Shown here piece by piece: positions 9,791-21,860 of a DNA stretch of 64,000 nucleotides. Origin of the DNA: Ancistrus triradiatus (Eukaryota > Chordata > Actinopteri > Siluriformes > Loricariidae); contig JAJAGP010000558.1 in the NCBI GenBank assembly GCA_025084515.1, positions 290,078 to 354,077 on the forward strand, given 5' to 3'. The notes beneath the pieces are model-generated. The model was not told where the DNA came from, searched no databases, and worked only from the letters and a program-made list of their open reading frames with translations. The position numbers and the translations under genes were made by a program. The number at the start of each line of letters is the position of its first letter. Position 1 is the first letter of the stretch.

Positions 9791-12001
9791 CATTTTATTC
9801 TTTGGCTGCCGCTACTCTGCTGCCGCTTCCTTAGTTCTATTGAAAGATTGTCTCTTTACTTTTACTCCTGGCACTGAGAGAGTAGCCAGAAACTGCAAGA
9901 GTCCAAGTAGCTGCCTTATAGTGGGACAGGGACTCTCTTTTTTTGCAGTCACAACAACACATCTCCCATGTGCCATGTATATTACTAGCAGCAGACTTCT
10001 TTTCTGTCTAGCTCCTGTTTGTCCACCTTGGGTGTCTATTTGTTAGAACCTCTTCATTCCTCTAACACTTACTCATATTCACATTTGCCTGTAACTGCTG
10101 AGCCCACCTCATTTTTTAATTTGGTCTGTCATTTTTCCATTTCTCTAGCACCACATTTTATGTTATTCACAGAGCTAACTGTTAGGCACCTCCATAGGCT
10201 CATCTTTTTATAATGTTTATTTGTTTATTAGTTTTATTTAACATCAGCATCAATGACTATATTCATGACAGACACAAGGTTACATCAACACACACCTACT
10301 ATTACACCCATGCCACCCCTGCTATTATATTGGCATTCTTTGCTGCCTAATTATTCATTATGGAACTGAACAATGTGGGTGGTGTTGGGGAATCGGTGAA
10401 TACCTTAGCTGTCGACCAGCCAGGGGCATTTTCCACTTGGACAAGGTGTGCCAACTGCTGCTGTATTACTAGAAGAAGCAGCTCCTGGATCTGTAGGGTT
10501 GTATCGCTATCCTGGAGTGCCATGTAGAATAGGAATGTCTCTACTGGCTCCATTGCTGGCTGTGGAGGTTTATATACATTACATAAAATATTATGTATTT
10601 AATACTACATTTATGATTATGTCTGTCTATGTTTTTACATACACTATGTATATAAGAGCGAGATTGAGAGAGTGATTGTCTGTACTTGTGCTCCAGTGGT
10701 GCCCTTAGTGAGAATTGATCATCGGATGTCAAGATCACTAAACCGAAAGGCTGAGCCCCAAATGTCAGAAGCAATGAAAAAAAAAACCCAGTGAATTAAG
10801 GCTGAGACATCTTACAGCTTATTTCAGTCTTCAAAGCTGTCTTTACTAGCTAATCACTCTTCAATATTTTTTCTTTCTCAACCCTGTGTATACAGGCTTT
10901 GAGTCTGTAGAATTATCACTCAAGTAATTGCATCACTGACAGTCAGTGGCTAATGCTTCCTCATTTTAAATGGTCAAACGCCCTCTTGTGGATTAGGAAA
11001 TCACAAGATTTACAGGTATACAGTGCAGTCACTTATTTTTCAATTCAAGAATTCATTCAAATTGTGGGGTAAAATAGAACATTTGGATATAGTACAGACA
11101 AATATATTTTAGGGTCAAACTGACTGCCCTTGTTCTCTTGCTTTACAGATCTACTCCTCTTAGTATCTTTACAAATCTATTTCTTTTAATTTATTTCAAG
11201 TATTATTTCCCTTATATTTCTTTCTTTTTCTAATTTTTCTAAGAACACACACACATAAAGGCGAACAACTACTGATTATTATGTGTAGTCTTAGTGGAGA
11301 AAAGATGGCTTAGTTCAGCTTTATATGCCTTCACGGGTAGCTGCATAGGTGCTGGTGATATAGATAATATTTGTTGCAGCTGAATGACATCTGTCCACCT
11401 TTATGTTTTGTAACTGGTCCTGGCTGTCTTTCTGTCCCAAGTATCCATCTTATTTGTCAAAGGTGTGCCAAAACCTGTGAAGCATAGCTGGCAGGCTATC
11501 ATCTGCCTTCCCTTCACCAAGTATAACATAAATCAGTGAAGCATGCTAAAACAGACAAGCCTGAACACAGAGAGTATCATAGTGTTTCTAAGAAATGCAG
11601 CAGGAGGTAGGAAATGTTTTTACCCTTGCTTAGACACCCTTGCTGTTACATGTTATCTTTGACACAGGTACGTGTCTACAGGTGGGCTGGGGTGGGCACT
11701 ACCCACCAGAGGAATCAAATTCCCATCCAAGGAAAACTGAAAAATTTTGTTTTGTTGTAGCCAGTTTTTCATTGCATTCATAGTTTATTGTAACTTTGTT
11801 ATGGTAATCTAAAATGCATTGCTTGTAGATATCTGCAGAACATGATTAAACACAGTTGTTGAAATAATGCGGAATTAAGGCTCTACCTCAAACAACTTCC
11901 TGCTCCCTACATAGTTGTACTACATTCGCATTGAAATAAAGCTTAATTATACTTAGTGCATTGTAATAAATGAGATACTGAATTCAGCTTTTTTGTAGGT
12001 A
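9791..12001. other. Intergenic, nothing clearly recognised
   Basis: AT-rich DNA with short unidentified frames. Around 10655-10770 the sequence has a GTCTGTACTTG block also present at 9712-9722, and may be another decayed SINE. No gene motif was seen. Confidence 0.35.
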
Positions 12002-13112
12002 CAGTGGGGCAAAAAAATATTTAGTCAGTCACTGATTGTGCAAGTTCTCCTACTTAGAAAGATGAGAGAGGTCTGTAATTTTCATCATAGATACACTTCA
12101 ACTATGAGAGACAAAATGAGAAAAAAAATCCAAGAAATCACATTGTAGGATTTTTCATTCTTCCCTTAACACGGATCAGTTGTTCTGTCCCCATTGCAGA
12201 AAAACAGCCCCAAGGCAAGATGTTTCCACCCCCATGCTTCACAGTAGGTATGGTGGAACTCAGCATTCTTCTTCCTCCAAACACGGCGAATTGAGTTTTT
12301 ACCAAAAAGTTCTATTTTGCTTTCATCTGACCACATGATGTTCTCCCAATCCTCTTCTGGATCATTCATATGCTCTCTTGCAAACTTCAGACAGGTCTGG
12401 ACACGGGCCTGCAGGATCTGAGTCTCTCTTGGCGTACTGTGTAACTGATGGTAGCCTTGTTACTTTGGTCCCAGCTCTCTGCAGGTCATTTGTCAGGTCC
12501 CTTCGTATAGTTCAGGGATTTACCGGGATTTGCTCACCGTTCTCATGATCATTTTGACCCCACGGGACGAGATCTTGCATGGGGCCCCCAGATTGAGGGA
12601 GATAATCAGTGGTCTTGTATGTCTTTTAATTGCTCCCACAGTTGATTTATTCACACCAACCTGCTTGCCTATTGTAGATTCACTCTTCCCAGCCTGGTGC
12701 AGGTCTACAATTTTCTTCCTGGTGTCCTTCGACAGCTCTGGCCATGGTTGAGTTTGGAGTCTGACTGTTTGAGGCTGTGGACAGGTGTCCTTTATAAAGA
12801 TAACAAGGTCAAACAGGTGCCATTAATACAGGTAACGAGTGGAGGACAGAAGAGCTTCTTAAGGAAGAAGTTACAAATCTGTGAAGTTACAGAAATCTTG
12901 CTTGTTTGTGGGTGACCAAATACTTATTTTCCACCATGATTTACAATTAAATTCTTTTAAAATGCTACAATGTGATTTCCTGGATTTTTTTTTCTCATTT
13001 TGTCTCTCATAGTTGAAGTGTATCTATGATGAAAATTACAGACCTCTCTCATCTTTCTAAATCGTAGAACTTGCACAATCAGTGGCTGACTAAATACTTT
13101 TTTGCCCCACTG
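12002..13112 (-). mobile_element. Tc1-C transposon with long terminal inverted repeats
   Basis: About 1,111 bp, flanked by TA. The left end reads CAGTGGGGCAAAAAAATATT and the right end inverts it (TTTTTTGCCCCACTG). Inverted similarity continues for roughly 150 bp inward, through the CTGATTGTGCAAGTTC and TCTCATTTTGTCTC blocks. The interior is a shortened minus-strand transposase pseudogene: DDPEEDWENIMWSDESK-like text (12310-12369) is the first catalytic-aspartate block. A second, truncated copy is at 46422-47286. Confidence 0.88.
12166..12480 (-). pseudogene. Tc1-C transposase fragment
   Basis: The longest intact piece is 12166-12369. It reads NDPEEDWENIMWSDESKIEL then VWRKKNAEFH, the conserved block around the first aspartate of the DDE transposase. 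Upstream and downstream parts are deleted or frameshifted. It cannot encode an active transposase. Confidence 0.75.
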
Positions 13113-13692
13113 TAGGTAGTAGGACATATCAACACCAGTGTTAGTATTGTATTACCTTTTTGTAACGTGTCAGTTCTAGGTTGTGTTATTAGTGGCATTT
13201 TAATCCATTCCTTCAGGTGATTAAATTAATTTAAGCTGTCAAAAACTTAATGTTTTTATTTTCTGTTTAAATTTGGCTATACACAGATTAAAACAAGGTT
13301 ATTTTGTTGATTACATATCACAACAAGAACAATGCAAATAAAATGTGTACATAAGTAAGAGCTGTAAGCTCAATATAAAAATCTAAATAATTTGAAAAGC
13401 AGAAACATAGGGTAACAGTAGCCTACAGTTCAGTAGTGGTAAGTTACAAATCTTGAGTTTCATAACAATACTTTGGTGTTTCAAGCACACTAGAATGTTG
13501 TTGGATTCATAGTAATCCACTGAACAGACAATGAACTGTTGGTAAGGTTAGAGAAAAATAGCTAGGAAGAGGCTGCATTGGAGTGGTATTGTATGAAATG
13601 ATTGACAGCAGCACTGTTTCCGAGTTAGATCACTGTGTGTACATAAAAACACAACAAGTTGAAAGAGAAAAATTCAGTGCAAATGAAATATA
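13113..13692. other. Intergenic between two Tc1 elements
   Basis: AT-rich sequence between adjacent Tc1-C and Tc1-A copies; nothing recognised. Confidence 0.4.
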
Positions 13693-13840
13693 CAGTGGTG
13701 CTTGAAAGTTTGTGAACCCTTTAGAATCTTCTATATTTCTGCATAAATATGACCTAAAACATCACCAGATTTTCACACAAGTCCTAAAAGTAGATAAAGA
13801 AAATCCAGTTAAACAAATGAGACAAAAATATTATCCTTAG

Positions 13841-14356
13841 TCATTTATTTATTGAAGAAAATGATCCAATATTACGTAATAGTGAGTGGCAAAAGTATGT
13901 GGTGTGACCCTCCTGTGTATAAATAACTACAACTAAACGTTTCCTGTAACTGTTGATCAGTCCTGCACACCGGCTTGGAGGAATTTTAGCCCATTCCTCC
14001 ATACAGAACAGCTTCAACTCTGGGATGTTGGTGGGTTTCCTCACATTAACTGCTCGCTTCAGGTCCTTCCACAACATTTCGATTGAATTAAGGTCAGGAC
14101 TTGGCCATTCCAAAACATGAGCTTTATTCTTCTTTAACCATTCTTTGGTAGAACAACTTGTGTGCTTAGGGTCGTTGTCTTGCTGCATGACCCACCTTCT
14201 CTTGAGATTCAGTTCATGGACAGATGTCCTGACATTTTCTGTTAGAATTCTCTTATGTAATTCAAACTTCATTGTTCCATCTATGATGGCAAGCCGTCTT
14301 GGCCCAGATGCAGCAAAACAGGCCCAAACCATGATGCTACCACCACCATGTTTCAC
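13841..14356 (-). pseudogene. Tc1-A transposase, catalytic half
   Basis: A 171-codon open piece that holds the C-terminal catalytic region of a DDE transposase. It has HGGGSIMVWACF, then QQDNDPKHTS with the second aspartate, and SPDLNSIEMLWKDLK with the third acidic residue (glutamate), consistent with the DD34E Tc1 pattern. The first-aspartate block lies upstream and is out of frame. The N-terminal half is the separate piece at 14605-14982. Confidence 0.85.
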
Positions 14357-14604
14357 AGATGGGATAAGGTTCTTATGCTGGAATGTAGTGTTTTCCTATC
14401 TCCAAACCTTTGTTTTAGACCAAAAAGTTTTTTTATTTTGGTCTCATCCGTCTACAAAACATTCTTCCAATAGCCTTCTGGCTTGTCCACGTGATCTTTA
14501 GCAAACTGCAGACGAGCAGCAATGTTCTTTTTGGAAAGCAGTGGCTTTCTCCTTGCAACCCTGTCATGCACACCATTGTTGTTCAGTGTTCTTCTGATGG
14601 TGGA

Positions 14605-14982
14605 CTAATGAACATTAACATTAGCCAATATGAGAGAGTCCTTCAGTTGCTTAGAAATTACCCTGGGGTCCTTTGTGACCTCACCAACTATTACACACCT
14701 TGCTCTTGGAGTGATCTTTGTTGGTCGACCACTCCTGGGGAGGGTAACAATGGTCTTAAATTTCCTCCATTTGTACACAATCTGTCTGACTGTGGATTGG
14801 TGGAGTCCAAAGTCTTTAGAGATGGTTTTGTAACCTTGTCCAGCCTGATGAGTATCAAGAACTCTTTTTGTGAGGTCGTCAGAAATCTCCTTTGTTTGTT
14901 CCATGATACACTTCCACAAACACGTCTTGTGAAGAGCAGACTTTGATAGATCCCTGTTCTTTAAATAAAACAGGGTTCCCAC
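14605..14982 (-). pseudogene. Tc1-A transposase, DNA-binding half
   Basis: A 125-codon piece that holds the N-terminal DNA-binding region. The likely original start is the methionine in MEQTKEISDDL. It then reads LDTHQAGQGYKTISKDFGLH and VRQIVYKWRK (paired-like helix-turn-helix), then the basic linker SGRPTKITPRA and the second helical part. About 250 nt with frame breaks separate it from the catalytic half, so the gene is dead. Confidence 0.85.
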
Positions 14983-15252
14983 TCACACCTGATTGTCATC
15001 CTATTGACTGAAAACACCTGACTCTAATTTCACCTTCAAATTAAATGCTAATCCTAGAGTTTCACATACTTTTGCCACTCACTAATACGCAATTGTCCTC
15101 AATAAATAAATGACCAACTATAATATTTTTGTCTCATTTGTTTAACTGGGTTCTCTTTATCCACTTTTAGGACTTGTGTGAAAATCTGGTGATGTTTTAG
15201 GTCAGATTTACGCAGAAATATAGAAAATTCTAAAGGGTTCACAAAACTAAAG

Positions 15253-16110
15253 GGTTCACCAGCCACTTTATGAGATCTGGTGACTGTTGAGGACATTTGA
15301 GTACAGTGAACTCACTCTCATGTTCAAGAAGTCAGTTTGCGATGATGTGAACTTGCTGGAAGTAGCCATAAGAAGATGGTACACTGTGGTCATAAATGAA
15401 TACACATGGTCAGCAACAATACCCAGGTAGGTCTGTGGTCTTTAAATGATGCTCAGTTCGTATTAATGCACCTAGAGTGTGTCAAAAAAATATCCCCCAC
15501 ACCATTACACCACCACCACTAGCCTGAACCGCTGATGAAGGATGGATCCATGGAAAGGCAGTAGGGATCCATGCTTTCAGGTTGTTTATGTCAAATTCTG
15601 ACCATCCGAATGTTACAGCAGAAATCAAGTCTCATCAGACCAAGTCTTCTGTTGTCCAATGTTAGTGTGCCTGTGTGAAATGTAGTCTCAGTTTCCTGTT
15701 CTTTGCTGACATGAGTGGCACCTAGCATGGTCTTCTGCTGACGTAGCCCATCTGCATCAAGGTTTGACGTATTGTGCATTCAGAGATGTTCTTCTGCAAA
15801 CATCAGTTGTAACTTGAGTTACTGTTGTCTTTCTTTCAGTTTGAACCAGTCTGGCCTTCCTTCTCTGATGGCAACTAGAAGTGAACTGTGGCTCACTGGG
15901 TATTTTCATGATAGAAATGGCTGTGTGTGAATATCCCAGTAGATCAGCAGTTTCTGAAACACTCAGAAAAGCCCATCAAGCACCAACGACCATGCCAAGT
16001 AACTTAAGCCACTTAAATCACCTTTCTTCCTCATTCTGTTGCTCAGTTTTAATTTCAGCAGGTCGTCTTGACCATAGGTGTATGCCTAAATGCTGCCATA
16101 TTGTTGGATG
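15253..16110 (-). mobile_element. Tc1-B transposon copy, abutting Tc1-A
   Basis: It begins with CCAGCCACTTTA, the inverse of the family's terminal repeat, directly against the broken end of the Tc1-A copy. It then jumps to the GAGATCTGGTGACTGTTGAG block, so the sequence just inside the end is deleted. Downstream landmarks (CCCCCACACCATTACACCACC, TGTTGTCCAATGTTAG, GTAGATCAGCAGTTTCTGAA) match the copy at 8720-9680. The minus-strand transposase is frameshifted. Confidence 0.78.
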
Positions 16111-17449
16111 TTTCATATATATGCAGACAGACAAATTAAAAAAAGTTTCTGCTTATCACATTGGGCCAATACATCATTCTGTCCATTTCAAAACTATCCA
16201 GGATCATCATACAAGTACTCATCATACAGTCACTGCTGCCTGACCAGGGGAATTCTGTCCTGCTCTGGCTTACTGAAGATCCAAACTTGCTCACATTTTT
16301 GTTGTTGTCCACCCCTAATAATAGACATGCCCACCCAAAGATGATGTCCTAGTAACACCTCTGTGATATAGCTCTTCAGTAAGACTGTCAGTATGACACA
16401 CTGTAGCCTTTAACATTACTTCTTACTAAAGCTCTACTTCAAAATGCTATGTCATGCAGTGACTCACTTCTAAACAAAAGTTAACTCTATGCAAACCTTG
16501 TTCAGGTTTTTTTTCCTGGCTGGAGCTATAGCACCCTCCCTTGAACAAAGTAGTAAAGCAGAGCATGCTAGGGTGATTTTCTACTGTGTACACGAGTGCC
16601 AGGTTCTTTACTGATACAGGAGTTCTGTCATAATAATGAGATTGTTTGCTGCAAAGGGTTTAGTGTTTCAACTGTTTCTGAGACACTTTAAAAATGACAA
16701 GACAATCCTTAAAGAAAACTTTTAACCATTGTTTAGTTTTCAAATTTAAAGTACTGTATTTTCAGTCTTCAAGTAGATAAAGTAGATACCTAACCACAAA
16801 CCTCTAACTGTTTATGTAATCACAACATACATAAGCACAACGGACATCCAAGCTCTGAACATTTTGCGGTATCAAAAGTATATTAACATAGCTCAAGTTA
16901 TTTAGCTAATAACAAGGGGGGCAGGGTGGACGCTTGGCAGGTTACCTGGCTGTACTCATTTCATACATATAGTTTCCAACCAAACTGTAAGATGTCTCTA
17001 TTCTAAATAAGCTTATTAAATAAGCATTGGTATTGTTCACGACCGCAATGTTCACATAAATAACTTGCAATGCAGGAAGACTCATTACTGACTCACTACT
17101 GAAAAATGACTGCGACTCAGTATAAACTTCACCACTAACTACTGATGAACAGCTTATGGCTGATGGCTGCACACTGCAGCTCACGAAGAATGAGTGTTCC
17201 AAAAACAATTACTCCATCCAAACCCGTTGACTAAGTTATATATATAAAACAATATTATAATAAAAAGAGAGAGAGCTATTCCATGTTTACTGGATTATTA
17301 TCCAGCAGTTCAACTTAAACTTTTCCAATTACATAAGCAAGATTTTTACTTTACAAATTAGATATTACTTTAGTAAAGAACTGAGGATAATGAATATACC
17401 CAGGGATACCCAAGGATCTAATTTGGGCTGTTATTAATGCCTACAAACT
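16111..17449. other. Intergenic, nothing recognised
   Basis: No gene, RNA or element end was identified. A short GGGGGGCAGGG run occurs at 16916-16926. Confidence 0.35.
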
Positions 17450-18240
17450 GTAGACAATGGGTAAAATGGGTAAAAGAATGTAATATGTCAATCCTGGACG
17501 AAAACTGAAATAATATTTGTAAATGGATAGTTTATAATTATTATCAAGATTATTAAGATTAATTTAATTTAATAAAGTGTTTGGTTAAGTTTTTTTACAC
17601 TCCTAAAAGAAGAGCTCTGATGGATAAAGGGAGTCAGCAGTGTCAATGCTGGAGACGGTGTGGAACACAGATGGCTGATGATTTTCACATTTTTGGGGGC
17701 TGCCCAATGATTGTGTCTTATTGGCAAGAGATCCTAAATGCTATTGAGCTGTATTTGGAATAATGTTTGAGTTCTCATGGATGAATCTTTGAATCTTTAC
17801 TTTTGGGAAAGTACTTTCATCTAGTAGGGAAGAATGGTAAGTGCCTATTTACAAAAATATTGGTAGCCAGCAAGAAAACCATAACAAGAAAATGGATGTA
17901 GTGGGATCCCCCAACAAAAAAACATGGATTGAATCTGTCCACGAAATTTACTCAACGGAAAGATTCACATTTATGCCGCAACTGAGGATGGAAGACCACA
18001 AAAAATGGAAGAAGTGGATCTCAGAGTACCCCACAATACAAGCACTGGATATGCAAAATATATATATGTGAAATGAAATGTCCTACTATGTAAGCCATGA
18101 TGTCTGTATAAATGTCCTGTAACTGGATTCTAGATCATCTCCTAGACAGCCTTTGTTCTTTAGTTATGTTAGTTCATGTTTGTAATAACCTCTGTCTTTT
18201 ATTCTAAAATGAAAAAAAATACAGTATAAAAAAACAATAT
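17450..18240 (+). mobile_element. LINE-1-like retrotransposon 3' end relic
   Basis: Plus-strand text QCWRRCGTQMADDFHIFGGC then P (17641-17710) is the CCHC-type cysteine/histidine motif at the end of L1-type ORF2 proteins. Further on, in other frames, come ITRKWM followed by PPTKK and W(I/L)ESVHEIY (near 17880-17950), also typical of the L1 ORF2 C-terminus. It ends in an A-rich tract near 18208-18260. It is 5'-truncated and frameshifted. Confidence 0.75.
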
Positions 18241-18325
18241 TGTAATATAGAAAAAAATATATAAATTGGTATAAAAACACCAACTTAAACACACAGTATA
18301 TGCACAAATAGAAATGTCAGTTATA

Positions 18326-18480
18326 CATTTACATTATTTACATTTACAGACGCTTTTATTCAAAGCAGTTCAAAATCAAGCTGATCAAGATGATGTTTAG
18401 GTTTTGGCTCAAGACACTGAAGTGGCAGCCTGTTAGTTTACTCCATTTAGTCCAAAGCTTTAATTGAGCCACCACTGTCA
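18326..18480 (-). repeat. SINE-B, decayed copy
   Basis: It starts with the inverse of the SINE-B tail (ACATTTACAGACGCTTTTAT) and keeps only a weak match afterwards. Confidence 0.55.
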
Positions 18481-18980
18481 CAGATTCCACCAGTGTCCAT
18501 TAGATGTCATTTTTTGCCGAGTCTTCAGCTAACTGGGTGTGGAATGGAGCAAGGGTTTGTTGGAGTCTATTTTTGGTGTTCTCATGTGCTATTCCAAATA
18601 ATCCCACAACTATTTCATGGGACTGTGGTGTCTTGAATTTGCTGAGCAATCATATAGTGTCCTGAGTTCAGCAACTTTCCTTCATGGGTGTCCATTTACC
18701 TCACAAATATGATTTTGCCACTCTGTGATGTCTTTCTTTTGACCTAGGTTTATGGCTGATTTATTATATCCCTGTCACCAGGCCTGTCAAAATCCAATGC
18801 CAAAAATGACTTTTTATGCATAACATCCTGTGGAACACTTAAGAAATGATAGACAGCTCTACTGAGCATAAAGTACAAATGAAAGGGGAAACAGCCATTT
18901 AAGAGCTTTCATACGGTCAGACTGGCGCTTTCCTGTGAACAGACACCGGGTGTCACGATTACAGTCAATCTCCATCAAGG

Positions 18981-19021
<41 letters not shown>

Positions 19022-19026
19022 CACGC

Positions 19027-19061
<35 letters not shown>
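18981..19061. repeat. (CA)n microsatellite
   Basis: About 80 bp of CA dinucleotides interrupted by GCACG units near 19020-19031. Confidence 0.97.
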
Positions 19062-19063
<2 letters not shown>

Positions 19064-19080
19064 TACTGCTATATTTTTAG

Positions 19081-19395
19081 GAAGGTGGCATAGTGGAGCA
19101 GTGGTCGGCACTGTTGTCTCACAGAATCAGAGATCCCCGGTTTGATTCCCAGTCTCCTCTGGATGGGTTTCCTCCGGGCACTCCGGTTCCCTCCGGGCAC
19201 TCCGGTTCCCACATTCCAAAGATATGCGGTCAAGTGGCATCTCTAAAGTGTCCCAGTGTGAGCAAGTGTATGCGTGTGTCCTGTGATGGACTGGCATTGG
19301 TTCCTGTCTTGAACCCTATGATGCCTATTATGTTCTGGGTCCCTGTTACCCTGAACTTGATTATATGGGCATTAAAAGAAATGAATGAAGCATAC
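19081..19395 (+). repeat. SINE-A, tRNA-derived, full-length-like
   Basis: The head has a pol III A-box-like GGAGCAGTGGT (19096-19106) and a B-box GGTTTGATTCC (19139-19149). The body (CACATTCCAAAGATATGC, GTGTCCTGTGATGGACTGG, TGGTTCCTG) is shared with copies at 21727, 31310, 56870, 59507 and 62820. It contains a perfect 19-bp tandem duplication (CTCCGGGCACTCCGGTTCC twice) near 19171-19208 and ends with ATGAATGAA. Confidence 0.85.
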
Positions 19396-19405
19396 AGTAC
19401 ACTTA

Positions 19406-19668
19406 ATTATTGGCACCCCTGGTAAAGATAAGCAAAAACATTCAAAAGAAATTTAAAACCGTTTGGTATATTAGTTTAATCTCTCACTGAAAAATATATA
19501 ATTCAACCAGAATATGTCTATATATAGAGTTACAGAAATCATCTATATTTGTGACAGACATATCTACCTAGGTTTATTTTTTTTAGTTTAAATTTGAGGT
19601 AATTCAGCAGAAGGTACATTTCGTATAACTCTTGTTACTCATTTTTATCAGGGGTGCCAATAATGGTG
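19406..19668. mobile_element. MITE with inverted ATTATTGGCACCCCT ends
   Basis: The left end ATTATTGGCACCCCTGGTAA (19407-19426) is inverted at the right as ATCAGGGGTGCCAATAAT. The element is about 260 bp, AT-rich and without coding capacity. The superfamily is not certain. Confidence 0.72.
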
Positions 19669-20093
19669 GAAAGAACTTCAAACTGATCGTGTAACGCTGT
19701 ATATTACAAACCATACACCTCATCCTAACCGCTGTTATCTCAGTGAATCAAATCTGAATCTGTCTATTTTGTTAGTAAGGACCAGCCAAATGTCCTCATA
19801 TTCCTATTTTTTCTGTTATTAATTTCCTTGTAAGGACATTCAATATTTGCAAAGACAGAAATACACACACACACACACCTTTGTCTTTCTATCACTGTGG
19901 GAGACATAATATTACTCTAGCTAATGCTACACCAACACCAAATCCTAACCTTAGTATCCTAAAGCAAATAAAAGTTAACAGATTTTGTAATGAAACAATC
20001 TTCCCTGTGGGCATCAGCAAATTGAACCCAAATGTAAAAACTGTCAAAGCTTTCTACCCTTGTGGAGAAATCTGGTCCTACCTCTTACTAAGG

Positions 20094-20138
20094 CCACCCC
20101 CCCCCCCTCCACACACACACACACACACGTGCACAGGC
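20094..20138. repeat. C-run followed by (CA)n
   Basis: A poly-C stretch (about 20099-20107) runs into a CA repeat of about 24 bp. On the minus strand it appears as TG followed by G-run. Confidence 0.93.
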
Positions 20139-20318
20139 ACACAGAGCATCAAGGCAGCCATAGTGGATGCCCAGATTTGCACGGCATCACTAGTGAAACC
20201 AACACAGATGCCATTATGAGTTTTGCTCCAACAGCAAGGGGAAAATATTCCTGTTTGCATGGGAAAAGAACAATGCAAGTCATTTTACATTTCAGTTGCA
20301 TAATATGAACTAAATAAA

Positions 20319-20490
20319 TATACATTTACAGCATTTAGCAGACGCCCTTATCCAGAGCGACTTACAATTGATACAGTCTTACAATCCAAGCAATTGTGGG
20401 TTAAGGGCCTTGCTCAAGGACCCAACAGTGGCAGATTGGCAGAGATGGGATTTGAACTCTGGACCTTGTGGTCCATAGAGCATTTCCTTA
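20319..20490 (-). repeat. SINE-B, tRNA-derived, well preserved
   Basis: Read on the minus strand it has a B-box GAGTTCAAATCCC, the middle block CCACTGTTGGGTCCTTGAGC, and the tail GCGTCTGCTAAATGCTGTAA. Other copies are at 18326, 49229, 50589, 57911, 60600 and 62254. The family is abundant in otophysan fish genomes (general knowledge). Confidence 0.88.
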
Positions 20491-21169
20491 CGCAATAAGT
20501 ACCCTTAAGTAAGTCTGTGAAGAGTGAAGGCTAGCCCCATGTATTTATTATTCATTCAACAATCCATATTAATATGAAACTTCACAACTACCCTATGATA
20601 AACTATCAACATAATGATATTAGGTCTAATTTATCAATCCTCAAAGAAAATAGCACAGCTGTGTTCTGACCCAGCCAAAGTTTTCAAAACTCTAGCTACT
20701 GCCCTGACTGGACAATGACACTGGACAATAAGTTGGCCTTGGCTCAAAGTTGGCATTCCAGTCCAGTTGGCAAACCATTCCTTTATAGACTTTGTTTTGA
20801 TGTGTTCAATCCTCTCTACAGCCAGTGTTTGTTTAAGGAAATTCCATGTCTGTATGCTTTATGTTATGAATCTGATGGAAATGAGTGTGGGTGAAATAAG
20901 AGAGATCACTAATTAGAAGGGGTGTCCACATACATTTGGATATTATTGTATGTAGTAGGTGAAACTCATCAAATGGCAATTGAAGATCTGGTAGAGCTGT
21001 TTCTAATAAAGGGGCCGGTAGGTGTAAATTTATCAATGATAAGGTTTTATTTTATACAGTTATGACACGATCCCATTTCTAATATAAAGTATATTATTTC
21101 TTTAAATGTGCCTGTGGGGGAGTTAGGATTAATATGGGATTACTATGATTGAATAGTCGTGACATGAAA
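20491..21169. other. eno1 upstream flank, nothing recognised
   Basis: AT-rich sequence. CTAATAAAGGGGCCGGTAGGTGTA (split: CTAATAAAGGGGCC at 21004-21017) resembles a decayed Tc1-B terminal repeat, but nothing else of the element is visible. Confidence 0.4.
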
Positions 21170-21526
21170 CGGATGTGCTGAGTAACCGCCGTGACGCAGC
21201 CTGTCTGTAGCTGATGCTCGGCACGTAGGCTGCTCGCGAACGCCTACATCAAACACCTAACCTGAAAGAAATCGAATTAAATCCGTTACCAGACACAAAC
21301 CCGACTCCTGAGCGTCTGTTCCCTTCCTGCCCGAATAGATTTGAGTTAAATAACCGAATACAGTTATTCAATGACATGAAATCGTGATTTTAGGAAACGT
21401 GCACTTCTTCATGCACAAGCGCGCCGCGTGATGCCGCCCTAACCAATCACGGAGCGCTCAAAGCTCGCTCGCGCTTCTTCCTGATTTTACTTCAGCTGTA
21501 ACCAGAGCTGTCCGATTCAGCAGTGT
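21170..21526 (+). promoter_or_regulatory. eno1a: CpG-rich candidate eno1 promoter and alternative first exon
   Basis: This block is clearly richer in CpG than the sequence on either side (CGCCGTGACGC, GCGCGCCGCGTG, CTCGCTCGCGC). It carries a forward CCAAT box at 21443-21447 and an ACGTG hypoxia-response core at 21397-21401. Enolase-1 is a known HIF-1 target. A good splice donor, GTGAGT, begins at 21527, so a noncoding exon could end at 21526. No TATA box was seen. Transcription from here is inferred, not shown. Confidence 0.5.
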
Positions 21527-21726
21527 GTGAGTCGACACGGATTCAATTAAAAGATTCATCACCTTTACATCATTTCCTAGTCCTCTGAATAAGCTCAAAA
21601 CGAAACTGCTATACAGTTAGATTATGGATATAATATTAGACTTTGATCATTTGAAGTGACAAAGGATACTGGTCCAGTTGGAAGATAAAACAAGATACAT
21701 GTATTTTCCATTGCCACTGAGCCATT

Positions 21727-21860
21727 GTACATAGTTCCAGAGATATGCGTTAGGTCAGACGGTGTCTTTAAATTGTCCCAGAGTGAGTGAGTATGTGCCC
21801 TGTCTAGGGTTGGTTCCTGCCTTGTGCTCTTTGCTGCCAGTTATGCCCCAGGCCCCATCT
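21727..21860 (+). repeat. SINE-A tail fragment
   Basis: It keeps the SINE-A body (GAGATATGCGTTAGG, GTGTCTTTAAATTGTCCCAG, CTAGGGTTGGTTCCTGCC) but lacks the tRNA-like head. Confidence 0.7.

Larger units (their letters stand above)
13693..15250 (-). mobile_element. Tc1-A transposon, best-preserved copy
   Basis: The left end, after TA, is CAGTGGTGCTTGAAAGTTTG, matching the element at 3274-4848. The right end reaches the shared AAAGGGTTCACAAA block and is then cut off where Tc1-B sequence begins, so the outer right terminus is missing. The interior encodes most of a transposase on the minus strand in two long open pieces. Confidence 0.87.

Noticed and set aside
13841..14982. An active Tc1 transposase gene
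   Set aside because: The two halves are separated by about 250 nt with frame breaks and the right terminus is lost.
21004..21017. Another Tc1-B terminus upstream of eno1
   Set aside because: Only a short match without any further element sequence.
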